A stretch of DNA of 9,243 nt from Gammaproteobacteria bacterium. GTDB taxonomy: Bacteria > Pseudomonadota > Gammaproteobacteria > GCA-001735895. Both the position numbers and the translations under genes were made by a program. The stretch lies in assembly GCA_003645435.1 (NCBI GenBank), contig QNFD01000084.1, positions 1 through 9,243 of the forward strand. Reading direction: 5' to 3'. The stretch's first letter is position 1; each line of letters begins with the position of its first letter. This document shows positions 1 to 6,697 of this stretch, piece by piece. The notes below the pieces were generated by a model. It was given only the letters and a program-made list of their open reading frames with translations. It was not told the origin of the DNA and searched no databases.

Positions 1-31
1 TCATTGACGACCTGGAAGCCTGATTACGAAA

Positions 32-2458
32 TTAAGACGTTAGTTCAGGATAACTTACCGCTGCTGCGAAGTAACAGGCCAATGCTAGCAAGATCACAAC
101 ATTGAAGCCAAAATGAATCGCGAGCAGGGTTGCCAGCACCGCGCTAATCACCGAGGCGCAACCATTAATGCCCCAGGCCCAGGGTGTCAGTGATGGCGGG
201 CCGGAGGCAAGCGCGGACAGGCCCAATGGGAAAGGGATGCCCATGCAAAAGCCCAGCGGCGCTATCAGCGCGATGCTGAGCAGGATTCGAGCGACCAGCG
301 ACCAACTCCCGGCGAATTGCATCAATGGCCCAAGCAGAGCCAGGTAGGCCAGACCGAGTACCAGAATCACCGCCACCGCGTTGGTGGTTATCTTTTTCGA
401 TCGTAGTTGACCAGCAAAGCGCTGTGCGTAGGCGCTGCCCGCGCCGGCCGCAAACAGAAACGAACCCAGCACCACCGAGGCCGCGTAGATTGGATGATGC
501 AGCAGTAATATAAATTTCTGTAAAAAGGCAATTTCTATCAGCAAGAATCCCAGTCCCAATGCGAAAAAGTAACCTAGTACCCTGACGATGCTGGCGTGGC
601 TGATCATTTGCGAACCCTGACGGCGTATGAAAATTAGCGGAAGCAGGATTAGCAGTATGCTTAACAGCAACACCAGTACGAGCGTTACCACCAGGGTCAG
701 GTAACCGGTCTCCAGTAATGCGCCACCGCCTCGATGCCGAAGCTTGATCAGTTCAGCCAGGCTGCTCCATTTCACGAAGTGCGAATGGAATGGCCGGTCG
801 TCGGTTGAAGGTTCCAGGTTGAACTTGTAATCTTGCAGGAAACGATCGCGCTGTTTGCCTAGCAGCGCCCGTGTGCCGTCGTAGAAATAGGGTGCTTCGA
901 GCTGGTTATAGCGGTTTGCCTCATTTGCCGGCATGCCCGGGTAATAGGCAAGATCAAACGACCGTCGCGCGCAGAATGTCCTGATCGCGTCGATTTCCGC
1001 GCTGTTTATTAGCCCATGTTTAATCAACAGGGTGCTGGTTTGCCAACCGCGGATTAACACCAGGCGACGTTCGATATTATCCGTTCCCGAAGCCTTAAGT
1101 GCCTCGATCGCGCTGGCAAACAATTTAAGGCTATCGCGCGGCGGCAGATCGATCCAGCGTGTGAGCGCTATGTATCCCTGGTCATCGAGTCGCTGCATGG
1201 CCTGTTGTAGCGCCTCGACCGTGTACAAATAATTTTCATTGAGACCGTGCGTGCCGGCGGCTGCGGTGGCAAATGAATCGAGTAACGGAATCTGGATCAA
1301 ATCATAGCGACTGGTACCGCTCTGCAGGAATCCGCGCGCCTCGGCAATCTGCATTCGCACGCTGGTATGATCGAAGATTCTGCCACTGAAATCGGCAAAG
1401 CGAACGCCGACCAGATCCACCACCTGGGGGTTGATTTCTACCGCATCGATGCGCCCGCTGTCATGGTAGAGCGCCTGCAATATGCCGGCACCACCGCCGG
1501 CACCCATTACCAGGACCCGCTTCGGAACTTTCAGGTGGTAAGGTAGCGCCGAGGTCAAGTCGTCGAGGTAGGCAAGCTCGGCGCGATCACCGCTGTAACG
1601 CGTGATCGCGCTTAAGCCGTCAGCGTTGATAAATAGTCCGAGCTGTGCAGGCGGCTCGATGCGGGAATTGAGACTCAGTCCCGGTGCATGGCGCAGTGGA
1701 ATGGCCTCGCTTTCTACCACGCTAACCAGGCCCAGTGGGCTGAAGCGTTCGGCAATCACGCGCGTACCAGACACGCGCAGCAACTGACTAAGTCCCTTGT
1801 AAGGAGATATACGCGGCTCGCTCCATGAGTCCGGTAACGCGTACAGACAAAGTATCGCCAGCGGCAGGCCGATGATTACCGGCCGCAACTGGCCGCGGCA
1901 TTCGATCCAGACCCCGGCTGCCGCGGCAAATCCCAGAAATGATATAAAGCGAAGTGCGGTCGCAGGCGCTACCAGGAACAGAATGGCAATGATGCCTACC
2001 GCGCCGATCCCGGCACCGAACAGATCGGTGGCGTAAATCCGCGCTAACGATCCCCTGAAGCGGATCAGCGCCATGCCGACCAGGTTGGCCGCAAAAAAGA
2101 ACGGCAGCGCCAGCAGCAGGATGACCAGGGCGAGCCGTAACCAGTGACTGTTATCCCAGATCAACTCCTCCGGGTTGAAGGAAAGACGCTGGGCGAGCGC
2201 GTAGCAGAGCAGCGAACTGATGGCAAACAGGCAAGCCTGGATCACCGCAAAGCTTCGGAACCTGGTTTCGAAAACTGCCCTGGTTAATACCAGAAAACTG
2301 CCGCTGACACCGAAGCCGAGCAGCGCGACGCTGACCACCATATAGGCGAAGTGGTGCCACTGGGTCAACGAAAACAATGCCATCAACAGGATCTCGTAAC
2401 CGAGCGCCGCCGCGGAGATCAGCGCGATGGATATCCTGGGCCGTGCATTTGAAGTCAC
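32..2458 (-). CDS. Membrane protein with central spermidine-synthase-like domain
   Basis: This 808-residue integral membrane protein has three parts. Residues about 10-208 contain roughly seven hydrophobic segments. Residues about 225-565 resemble the Rossmann-type fold of spermidine synthases. Residues about 587-803 contain six or seven further hydrophobic segments. The nucleotide-binding glycine loop is visible as VLVMGAGGGAG (315-325), followed by the acidic DAVEINP (338-344), and by DSFATAAAGTHGLNENY (394-410) and STDDRPF (551-557), which are typical of membrane-linked spermidine-synthase-like proteins. The first Asp of the DxxD pair used by true spermidine synthases is not evident (QIPLLDS at 389-395), so aminopropyl transfer cannot be assumed. 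The start is GTG with no strong ribosome binding site, 7 nt after the pcm stop, which suggests translational coupling. The domain assignment is well supported; the substrate and reaction are unknown. Confidence 0.85.
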   Translation of the reverse strand: MTSNARPRISIALISAAALGYEILLMALFSLTQWHHFAYMVVSVALLGFGVSGSFLVLTRAVFETRFRSFAVIQACLFAISSLLCYALAQRLSFNPEELIWDNSHWLRLALVILLLALPFFFAANLVGMALIRFRGSLARIYATDLFGAGIGAVGIIAILFLVAPATALRFISFLGFAAAAGVWIECRGQLRPVIIGLPLAILCLYALPDSWSEPRISPYKGLSQLLRVSGTRVIAERFSPLGLVSVVESEAIPLRHAPGLSLNSRIEPPAQLGLFINADGLSAITRYSGDRAELAYLDDLTSALPYHLKVPKRVLVMGAGGGAGILQALYHDSGRIDAVEINPQVVDLVGVRFADFSGRIFDHTSVRMQIAEARGFLQSGTSRYDLIQIPLLDSFATAAAGTHGLNENYLYTVEALQQAMQRLDDQGYIALTRWIDLPPRDSLKLFASAIEALKASGTDNIERRLVLIRGWQTSTLLIKHGLINSAEIDAIRTFCARRSFDLAYYPGMPANEANRYNQLEAPYFYDGTRALLGKQRDRFLQDYKFNLEPSTDDRPFHSHFVKWSSLAELIKLRHRGGGALLETGYLTLVVTLVLVLLLSILLILLPLIFIRRQGSQMISHASIVRVLGYFFALGLGFLLIEIAFLQKFILLLHHPIYAASVVLGSFLFAAGAGSAYAQRFAGQLRSKKITTNAVAVILVLGLAYLALLGPLMQFAGSWSLVARILLSIALIAPLGFCMGIPFPLGLSALASGPPSLTPWAWGINGCASVISAVLATLLAIHFGFNVVILLALACYFAAAVSYPELTS

Positions 2459-2465
2459 GATCGGG

Positions 2466-3230
2466 CTAGTGTTCCCCGGTCAACGGCACGAACCTGACCG
2501 GTAATATCTGGCGCGTGATAAATTCATCGTTTTCGCCGCGGGTAATCAGTATCAATTGCTGGGTCGAGAATTGGCTGCCCACCGGAATTATCATCTTTCC
2601 TCCTGGTTTGAGCTGTTGCAACAATGGCGGTGGAATGTGGCTGGCAGCGGCGGTGACGATGATAGCGTCGAATGGCGCATGCTCGGACCAGCCATAATAG
2701 CCATCACCGATGCGCACATCGATGTTGTCGTAACCCAGTTGTTGCAGGCGGGTTTGCGCTTGCTGCCCGAGCGCCGGAATGATTTCGATGCTCCATACCC
2801 TGGTGTTGAGCTCGGCAAGTACTGCGGCCTGGTAACCGGAGCCGGTGCCGATCTCGAGGATGCGGTGGTCCGGTTCGATATCGAGCAAATCGGTCATGAT
2901 CGCGACGATGTATGGCTGCGAAATTGTCTGACCATGACCAATCGATAACGGGCGGTTCTCGTAGGCCTGGTCGACCAGATCAGCTGGCACGAACTCGTGT
3001 CGCGGCACCCTCGCCATCGCGTCGAGTACGCGCTCGTCGAGGCTAGATTGCTTGAGGTGCTCACTGGTAAGGCGGACATCGGCTTCGATCAGGCGTATCA
3101 TGTTGTCGCGACTATCCTGAAAGTGCTCGCTGGCTTGCACTGGGTTCAGCAGACAACCGCCGGCAAGGAGCAACAACAATGTTCCGAGCATTGCAGTAGC
3201 GGGACGGTGATATGAATCCGGTTCAAACAT
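2466..3230 (-). CDS. pcm: Protein-L-isoaspartate O-methyltransferase, apparently exported
   Basis: The enzyme transfers a methyl group from S-adenosylmethionine to isoaspartyl residues of damaged proteins, the first step of their repair. Family motifs are clear: PRHEFVP (76-82), SIGHGQTISQPYIVA (96-110), the SAM-binding LEIGTGSGYQAAVLA (125-139), DAIIVTAAA (188-196) and VRFVPLTG (245-252). The protein is longer than the roughly 210-residue cytosolic form because of an N-terminal hydrophobic stretch (MLGTLLLLLAGG, 14-25) followed by a plausible signal-peptidase site after VQA (31-33). A lipobox reading at C26 is weaker. The start is uncertain: ATG at 3230 overlaps a perfect TATAAT on the minus strand, so the second ATG (residue 14, position 3191) may be the real start. 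It is the first gene of an operon with the spermidine-synthase-like membrane protein. The enzyme identity is secure; the location is inferred. Confidence 0.92.
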   Translation of the reverse strand: MFEPDSYHRPATAMLGTLLLLLAGGCLLNPVQASEHFQDSRDNMIRLIEADVRLTSEHLKQSSLDERVLDAMARVPRHEFVPADLVDQAYENRPLSIGHGQTISQPYIVAIMTDLLDIEPDHRILEIGTGSGYQAAVLAELNTRVWSIEIIPALGQQAQTRLQQLGYDNIDVRIGDGYYGWSEHAPFDAIIVTAAASHIPPPLLQQLKPGGKMIIPVGSQFSTQQLILITRGENDEFITRQILPVRFVPLTGEH

Positions 3231-3236
3231 TATAAT
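3229..3236. promoter_or_regulatory. Symmetrical -10 box (ATTATAAT) between divergent genes
   Basis: ATTATAAT is its own reverse complement, so it gives a perfect TATAAT on both strands. On the minus strand it overlaps the first possible pcm ATG and would start transcription near 3222, which favours the internal ATG at 3191 as the true start. On the plus strand it could serve the ThiS/Mut7-C gene, with a leader of nearly 90 nt carrying the REP-like hairpin. I see no convincing -35 hexamer on either strand, so this is tentative. Confidence 0.3.
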
Positions 3237-3287
3237 GGCTCTGCATGAAAATCATGTAATGCTGGATAGCTTGTAAAAATAGCAATC

Positions 3288-3313
3288 GTCATGCCGGCGC
3301 AGGCCGGTATCCA
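3288..3313. repeat. REP-like palindromic element
   Basis: An 8-bp stem is formed by ATGCCGGC (3291-3298) and GCCGGTAT (3303-3310), with one G-T pair and a 4-nt loop. It lies within GTCATGCC...GGTATCCA, the outline of a dispersed palindromic repeat (GTCAT-CCGGC...GCCGG-ATCCA type) that is common between genes in many proteobacteria. It ends about 15 nt before the start of the ThiS/Mut7-C gene, so it would form a hairpin just upstream of that start codon in the mRNA. Only one copy is present in this window. Confidence 0.6.
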
Positions 3314-3328
3314 TTACGAATTATAAAC

Positions 3329-4075
3329 TTGAAACCATATCTGGCCAACTTTCGCTTTTATGAGGAACTCAATGACTTCCTCATGCGCCAACATCATAAT
3401 CAGACCATCGAATATCGGTTTGACGGGCAGCCCGCGATCAAGGACCCGATCGAAGTGCTCGGGGTGCCGCACAGTGAAGTCGACCTGATCCTGGTGAACA
3501 ACGAATCCGTAGGTTTTGGTTATGGTTTGAAAGATGGTGATCGGGTCGCGGTATATCCAGTGTTCGAGAGTTTTGATATCACCCGGGTGCAGCGATTGCG
3601 GCCAAAACCACTACGTAACACTGCCTTCATGGTTGACGTCAATCTCGGCAAACTTGCGCGCCGTTTGCGTATGCTCGGATTTGACGCGGCTTACAGCAAT
3701 CACCTGGGAGATCGTGAAATAGTTGACATTGCTATACGCGAAAAACGTATCGTGCTGACGCGAGACAGGAGGTTGTTGTTTCGCAAGGCGATCACGCATG
3801 GTTTCTGGATAAGGTCGGTCGATGTCGACACCCAGCTACAGGAAGTATTAAAACGTCTCGATCTTTATGATCAGGCCAGGCCGTTACAACGCTGTATAGA
3901 CTGTAATGGAAGCCTGGAAAGCGTCGACAGGGAACAGGTATGGTCTCGCCTTGAACCACTCACGCGCCGCTACTATCACGAGTTCTACCGCTGTACGCAT
4001 TGTGACAAGATTTACTGGCCAGGCTCACATGTAGCGCACATGACCAGTGTTATTCGACAGGCGCTTGAGCGTTAG
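3329..4075 (+). CDS. ThiS/MoaD-like domain fused to Mut7-C RNase domain
   Basis: This 248-residue protein joins two modules. Residues 1 to about 80 look like the ubiquitin-fold ThiS/MoaD-type domain often found ahead of Mut7-C (FRFYEELNDFL at 8-18, LKDGDRVAVYPVFESFD at 67-83). Residues about 96-248 are the Mut7-C (DUF82) domain, a PIN-like RNase fold. Its conserved acidic positions include D103 (FMVDVNLGKLARRLRMLGFD), D128, D133 and D146 (LTRDRRLL). It ends in a zinc ribbon with C189, C192, C222 and C225. The start is TTG: a stop lies at 3257-3259, no ATG or GTG exists before residue 14, and TTG gives the usual family N-terminus. No good ribosome binding site is visible and a REP-like hairpin lies just upstream. 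The gene is monocistronic and convergent with the AOR gene. An RNA-cleaving role is inferred from the fold; the biological target is unknown. Confidence 0.85.
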   Translation: MKPYLANFRFYEELNDFLMRQHHNQTIEYRFDGQPAIKDPIEVLGVPHSEVDLILVNNESVGFGYGLKDGDRVAVYPVFESFDITRVQRLRPKPLRNTAFMVDVNLGKLARRLRMLGFDAAYSNHLGDREIVDIAIREKRIVLTRDRRLLFRKAITHGFWIRSVDVDTQLQEVLKRLDLYDQARPLQRCIDCNGSLESVDREQVWSRLEPLTRRYYHEFYRCTHCDKIYWPGSHVAHMTSVIRQALER

Positions 4076-4094
4076 AGATTGTGTTCGCTTTACT

Positions 4095-5813
4095 TCAATT
4101 CTCATCGGCCCACCAGTGCCGGCTGCTGTCTTTCACCTCGCCGCTGTGGAAACGAGCTACTTTACCGGTGGGTTCGAGGGGTTCATCGTAAAAAAATTGC
4201 GGCAATTCATTGTCGCTGGTATCGAACCCCGCGGCCTGGTTGAATGCATGTTCAAGTTCCAGGGTTTCCTTGCCTAACTCGTTAAGAAATGATGCAGTCA
4301 GGTTCGTGCCGTGGGCATCGTTAAGCGCATCGACAATAAATTCCTGGTTGCTGTCGGTGACCGAACGCCCGAATATACACATGCCGAGGGAATCGGCGGA
4401 AGCCGCGACAACCTGTGCGCCCATACTGGCGGCGACGATTTCATCGGCGGTCTTGTCCTTGCAGTCCCAGAAGGGCAGGTTACCGGCGGTGTGGTCGGCG
4501 CCCTGGGCCGTCATCATCATAGTCACACCGGTGACCTCGTTGACTCTTGGGTCGTAGGCGCTGATTGCCTGTTGCTTGATCACGGGTACTCGTCTTACCT
4601 TGTAGTGTTCACCCACGCGATAGGCGCCCTGGGCCCATAGCCGACCCTCGTCACTACCCTGCTTAATCTGTTCGAGTACGTTTTTCATGAATTCGATGTC
4701 ACCAAATTTCGCCAGCCCGGCCTCCATCAGGACGCCGATCATGGCCCCGGTTTCGATCGTGTCTATGCCGATATCGTTGGCGGTAAAGTTCAATGGCGCG
4801 AGGTCGTCCGGATCGCTAATTCCGCAATTGGTTCCTAATAATCCGATGGTCTCGTACTCGACCGGTGACACCATCTCGTTACCGTCTTCATCGTTGTAGA
4901 CATTACTGCACTGAATCACGCAGCCGGGCATGCAGGCATGCGACGGATCGCCGCCGCGCTGCAGGTTTAATTCCCTTATATAATCTCCACCCATCTTCAG
5001 CGGTTCGATATCCGTATCCACCAGGCGGCCGCGGCTGAAATTCTCGACCGGCAAGCCGCCCGTGTAATTATTGATGTCGGCGACGAAGGCGGTACCCAGC
5101 ATCTTGTAATTGGCAATGGCGGCACTCTCGTCGAGCATTTTTTTGTATTGACGCACCGCGGTCATGACTTTCTTGCGATCGTGAAACGCCGGCATCTTGT
5201 ACATTTCCACTACGATCGCCTTGACTTTCTTGCTTCCCATCACTGCGCCAACGCTGCCTCTTGCCGCCAGCCGCGAGGGACGCCGGTCGGCGTCGCTGAA
5301 GCAGATACCGGCCAGCAGTCCCTGGTATTCACCGACCGGGCCGCACAGCGCAATGCTTATTTTTTTGCCGTATTTTTCGTGTAGCAGGGCGGCGACATCT
5401 GTATTGGTCTTTCCAAGGTAAGCTTCGGCCGACTCGAATCTAACCGCGCCATCCTGACCGATATGAATGATGCTCCACTGCTCGCATGCGTTGTGCAATG
5501 TGAAGCCGGAAATGGACAACTGACCCAGGGCCAGGCCGAAGGTACCGCCGGCGTTGGCTTCCTTGATGCCTCCGGTCAACGGACTCTTACAGCCGACGCT
5601 GATGCGATTGGCATTGGAGAAGTTGGTGCCGGCGAAAGGCCCGGCGGAAAATATCAACGGGTTCTGCGGTGACAGGGGATCTACCCGCGCCTTGTCCAAC
5701 TGCAGCAGGGTTTTCACGATGCGGTATCTGCCGGCACGAATTATTTCCTCGCCGTGCAGGCTTTCTTTTTCCACTGTTTCTTTGCTGAGGTCAATCTGTA
5801 GGTAGTAACGCAT
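4095..5813 (-). CDS. Aldehyde:ferredoxin oxidoreductase family enzyme
   Basis: The family oxidises aldehydes to carboxylic acids, or catalyses related low-potential reactions, with a bis-pyranopterin tungsten (or molybdenum) cofactor and one 4Fe-4S cluster; it is cytoplasmic. The 572 residues are slightly short of the roughly 600 of archaeal AOR. The N-terminal cofactor-binding domain is recognisable (SAGPFAGTNF 56-65, CKSPLTGGIKEANAGGTFG 75-93). Cluster ligands appear as C294, C298 and C302 in CMPGCVIQC, plus C479 in DSLGMC (474-479). The pterin-binding NDIGIDTIETG (346-356), E320 in PVEYETIGLLG and H441 in GADHTAGN match conserved AOR positions. The first two cluster cysteines have three residues between them, not two as in classical AOR. 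The ATG at 5813 has an AGGAA ribosome binding site 11 nt upstream. No ferredoxin-like, flavin or cofactor-synthesis gene is adjacent. The family is secure; the substrate is unknown. Confidence 0.93.
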   Translation of the reverse strand: MRYYLQIDLSKETVEKESLHGEEIIRAGRYRIVKTLLQLDKARVDPLSPQNPLIFSAGPFAGTNFSNANRISVGCKSPLTGGIKEANAGGTFGLALGQLSISGFTLHNACEQWSIIHIGQDGAVRFESAEAYLGKTNTDVAALLHEKYGKKISIALCGPVGEYQGLLAGICFSDADRRPSRLAARGSVGAVMGSKKVKAIVVEMYKMPAFHDRKKVMTAVRQYKKMLDESAAIANYKMLGTAFVADINNYTGGLPVENFSRGRLVDTDIEPLKMGGDYIRELNLQRGGDPSHACMPGCVIQCSNVYNDEDGNEMVSPVEYETIGLLGTNCGISDPDDLAPLNFTANDIGIDTIETGAMIGVLMEAGLAKFGDIEFMKNVLEQIKQGSDEGRLWAQGAYRVGEHYKVRRVPVIKQQAISAYDPRVNEVTGVTMMMTAQGADHTAGNLPFWDCKDKTADEIVAASMGAQVVAASADSLGMCIFGRSVTDSNQEFIVDALNDAHGTNLTASFLNELGKETLELEHAFNQAAGFDTSDNELPQFFYDEPLEPTGKVARFHSGEVKDSSRHWWADEN

Positions 5814-5840
5814 TTAATTTCTGGTTCCTGGATATTCACT

Positions 5841-5868
5841 AAAATATTCGCATTGCGGATCGTAGCAA
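5841..5868 (-). promoter_or_regulatory. Possible promoter of the AOR gene
   Basis: On the minus strand TTGCTA (5868-5863) and TATTTT (5846-5841) are separated by 16 nt. Transcription would start near 5834 and give a leader of about 21 nt that includes the AGGAA ribosome binding site at 5829-5825. Both hexamers are imperfect, so this is a candidate only. If real, AOR has its own promoter on the AOR side of the cassette island. Confidence 0.3.
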
Positions 5869-5911
5869 AGTTTAAGGCCTATCACCTCTTATCAATACAT
5901 AGATCATAGAT

Positions 5912-5942
5912 CTCACCCGGGGCAGTGACATAGCCGGGAGAG
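5912..5942. other. Imperfect hairpin between AOR and the cassette island
   Basis: CTCACCCGG (5912-5920) pairs with CCGGGAGAG (5934-5942) except for one A-A mismatch, around a 13-nt loop. Next to it is AGATC-ATA-GATCT (5901-5913). There is no T-run on either strand, so it is not a standard terminator. I find no convincing gene between 5814 and 5994; this hairpin and the candidate AOR promoter are the only structures I can point to. Confidence 0.35.
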
Positions 5943-5994
5943 TAATGTGCGAGTGAGCATAGGCAGTTAAAAACAAAGTGGGCATAATACATGC

Positions 5995-6063
5995 GGCCAA
6001 CAAAAGTTGCACTGGCAAAACCTACGCTTCGCTCTGGTTTCACAGTGAGCTCGGGCGTTAGGG
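5995..6063 (+). other. attC-like integron recombination site 1
   Basis: The site has the layout of an attC. An R''-like box ending in CCAAC (5997-6001) opens it, and the core GTTAGGG (6057-6063), close to GTTRRRY, closes it. Between them is an imperfect palindrome: CACTG (6010-6014) pairs with CAGTG (6043-6047), and AAACC (6018-6022) with GGTTT (6036-6040), leaving a short terminal loop. The GGGCGTTAG end is characteristic. The two outer boxes do not match perfectly (an A-C mismatch). The cassette this site would close has no recognisable gene to its left. The site lies just before brnT, so recombination between G6057 and T6058 would define the brnTA cassette start. Confidence 0.65.
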
Positions 6064-6069
6064 CTCTAC

Positions 6070-6101
6070 TTGACTCTTGCATTAATGTAAATACAATGTA
6101 T
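6070..6101 (+). promoter_or_regulatory. brnTA promoter and likely BrnA operator
   Basis: TTGACT (6070-6075) and TACAAT (6092-6097), 16 nt apart, closely match the sigma-70 consensus. They place the transcription start at about 6104, the A of the brnT ATG. The -10 box lies inside overlapping dyads: TGTA-AA-TACA (6086-6095) and ATACA-A-TGTAT (6091-6101). Ribbon-helix-helix antitoxins bind such dyads and repress their own promoter, so this is the probable BrnA-BrnT operator. The operator assignment is inferred from position and symmetry. Confidence 0.6.
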
Positions 6102-6103
6102 GG

Positions 6104-6388
6104 ATGATTGTATTTGAATGGGATGCATTCAAGGCAGCCTCAAACGAAAGGAAGCACGGTGTTACATTTGAAGAAGCGAAGTCAGTTTTTTATGATGACT
6201 TCGCAATTCAGTTTTTTGATGATCAAAATTCAGAGCTAGAAGATAGGTTTCTTTTACTCGGACACAGTAACCAGTCTCGTATACTTCTAATTTGCCATTG
6301 CGAACAAGAGTCGAGTGACCGCATTCGAATCATATCTGCACGTAAAGCAACAGCAAAAGAGCAGAAGCTCTACAAAGGTGAAACATAA
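6104..6388 (+). CDS. brnT: BrnT family toxin (ribonuclease)
   Basis: BrnT is the toxin of the type II BrnT/BrnA system, a small RelE-like-fold ribonuclease that arrests translation. The 94 residues match the family in length and order: FEWD (4-7), NERKHGVTFEEAKSVFYD (14-31), the middle RFLLLGHSNQSRILLICH (48-65), and RIRIISARKAT (73-83) near the C-terminus. It is first in the operon, the usual BrnT-BrnA order, and its TAA shares one base with the brnA ATG. The start fits the family N-terminus. It has no Shine-Dalgarno sequence, and the predicted transcription start falls on the ATG, so the mRNA may be leaderless. No truncation or frameshift is seen. It lies inside a probable integron cassette. 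Confidence 0.88.
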   Translation: MIVFEWDAFKAASNERKHGVTFEEAKSVFYDDFAIQFFDDQNSELEDRFLLLGHSNQSRILLICHCEQESSDRIRIISARKATAKEQKLYKGET

Positions 6389-6612
6389 TGAAAAAAGAAT
6401 ATGATTTATCCAAAATGAAATCACGTAAAAATCCCTATGCATCAAAATTAAAAAAACCAGTAACAATGAGACTTGGTGAGGATGTTATCAATTATTTTAA
6501 GGGAATGGCCGAAGATTCAGGCGTGCCTTATCAAAGTTTAATAAATTTATATCTTCGTGACTGTATTTCTCAGCATCGGAAAGTAGATATATCATGGAAT
6601 CAAAAGCCCTAA
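6388..6612 (+). CDS. brnA: BrnA family antitoxin, ribbon-helix-helix
   Basis: BrnA neutralises BrnT by forming a complex with it, and represses the operon by binding the promoter through a ribbon-helix-helix fold. The 74 residues start with YDLSKMKSRKNPYASKLKKP (5-24), a typical BrnA N-terminus. Next come the DNA-contacting strand VTMRL (25-29) and two predicted helices (about 30-43 and 46-60, including GVPYQSLINLYLRDC). The ATG overlaps the brnT stop (TAATG), and an AAGGTG ribosome binding site lies 7 nt upstream, so translation is probably coupled but independently initiated. The TAA stop (6610-6612) lies inside the R'' box of the downstream attC-like site, as expected for a compact cassette gene. 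Confidence 0.88.
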   Translation: MKKEYDLSKMKSRKNPYASKLKKPVTMRLGEDVINYFKGMAEDSGVPYQSLINLYLRDCISQHRKVDISWNQKP

Positions 6613-6664
6613 CAAGGCACTCAACTCGCTCCCTGCGAGTCGCTACGCGGTTCGCCCGTTAGCG
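6607..6664 (+). other. attC-like integron recombination site 2
   Basis: CTAAC (6609-6613) and GTTAG (6658-6662) form perfectly complementary outer boxes of an attC. The interior holds a hairpin, ACTCGC (6624-6629) with GCGAGT (6635-6640), around TCCCT. Additional weaker pairing is possible between GGC (6616-6618) and GCC (6654-6656). The opening CCCTAACAAGGCACTCAA and the ending CGCCCGTTAGCGC have the look of attC sites from environmental integrons. The right arm is longer than the left, so there would be unpaired extrahelical bases, which real attC sites also have. The site overlaps the brnA stop and precedes the next cassette ORF by about 35 nt. Confidence 0.68.
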
Positions 6665-6697
6665 CAATATTTTATATGAATATCCAGGCATAAAAAT

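Larger units (their letters stand above)
6058..6658 (+). mobile_element. Integron gene cassette carrying brnTA
   Basis: The segment between the recombination points of two attC-like sites (G^TT at 6057/6058 and 6658/6659) has the structure of a gene cassette: a short leader, a compact gene pair in one direction, and an attC overlapping the last stop codon. It is clearly more AT-rich than the flanking metabolic genes, consistent with transfer. No integrase gene is present in this window, so mobilisation would require one supplied elsewhere. Toxin-antitoxin cassettes are known residents of chromosomal integrons, where they are thought to discourage array loss. Confidence 0.65.

Noticed and set aside
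1..31. Possible start of a third gene in the pcm operon, minus strand
   Set aside because: ATG at 4-2 follows an AGG about 6 nt upstream and would continue off the left edge, but only one codon is visible, so nothing can be supported.
2556..2948. 130-residue plus-strand ORF
   Set aside because: It lies entirely antisense to pcm, whose protein sequence is clearly conserved, and resembles no known protein.
4076..4094. Bidirectional terminator between the convergent Mut7-C and AOR genes
   Set aside because: The 19-nt gap contains no inverted repeat or T-run; any terminator must overlap the coding ends or be factor-dependent.
5463..5672. Plus-strand ORFs opposite the AOR gene
   Set aside because: These are antisense frames of a conserved AOR sequence with no ribosome binding site or family match.
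5912..5942. Riboswitch (for example a molybdenum/tungsten cofactor motif) in the AOR leader
   Set aside because: The hairpin is simple and lies about 100 nt upstream of AOR, before the candidate promoter in the direction of transcription. I could not match a known riboswitch core.
5882..6082. 66-residue minus-strand ORF
   Set aside because: It runs back through attC-like site 1, and its first half is simply the palindrome read in reverse. It has no recognisable family. Treated as a shadow of the recombination site.
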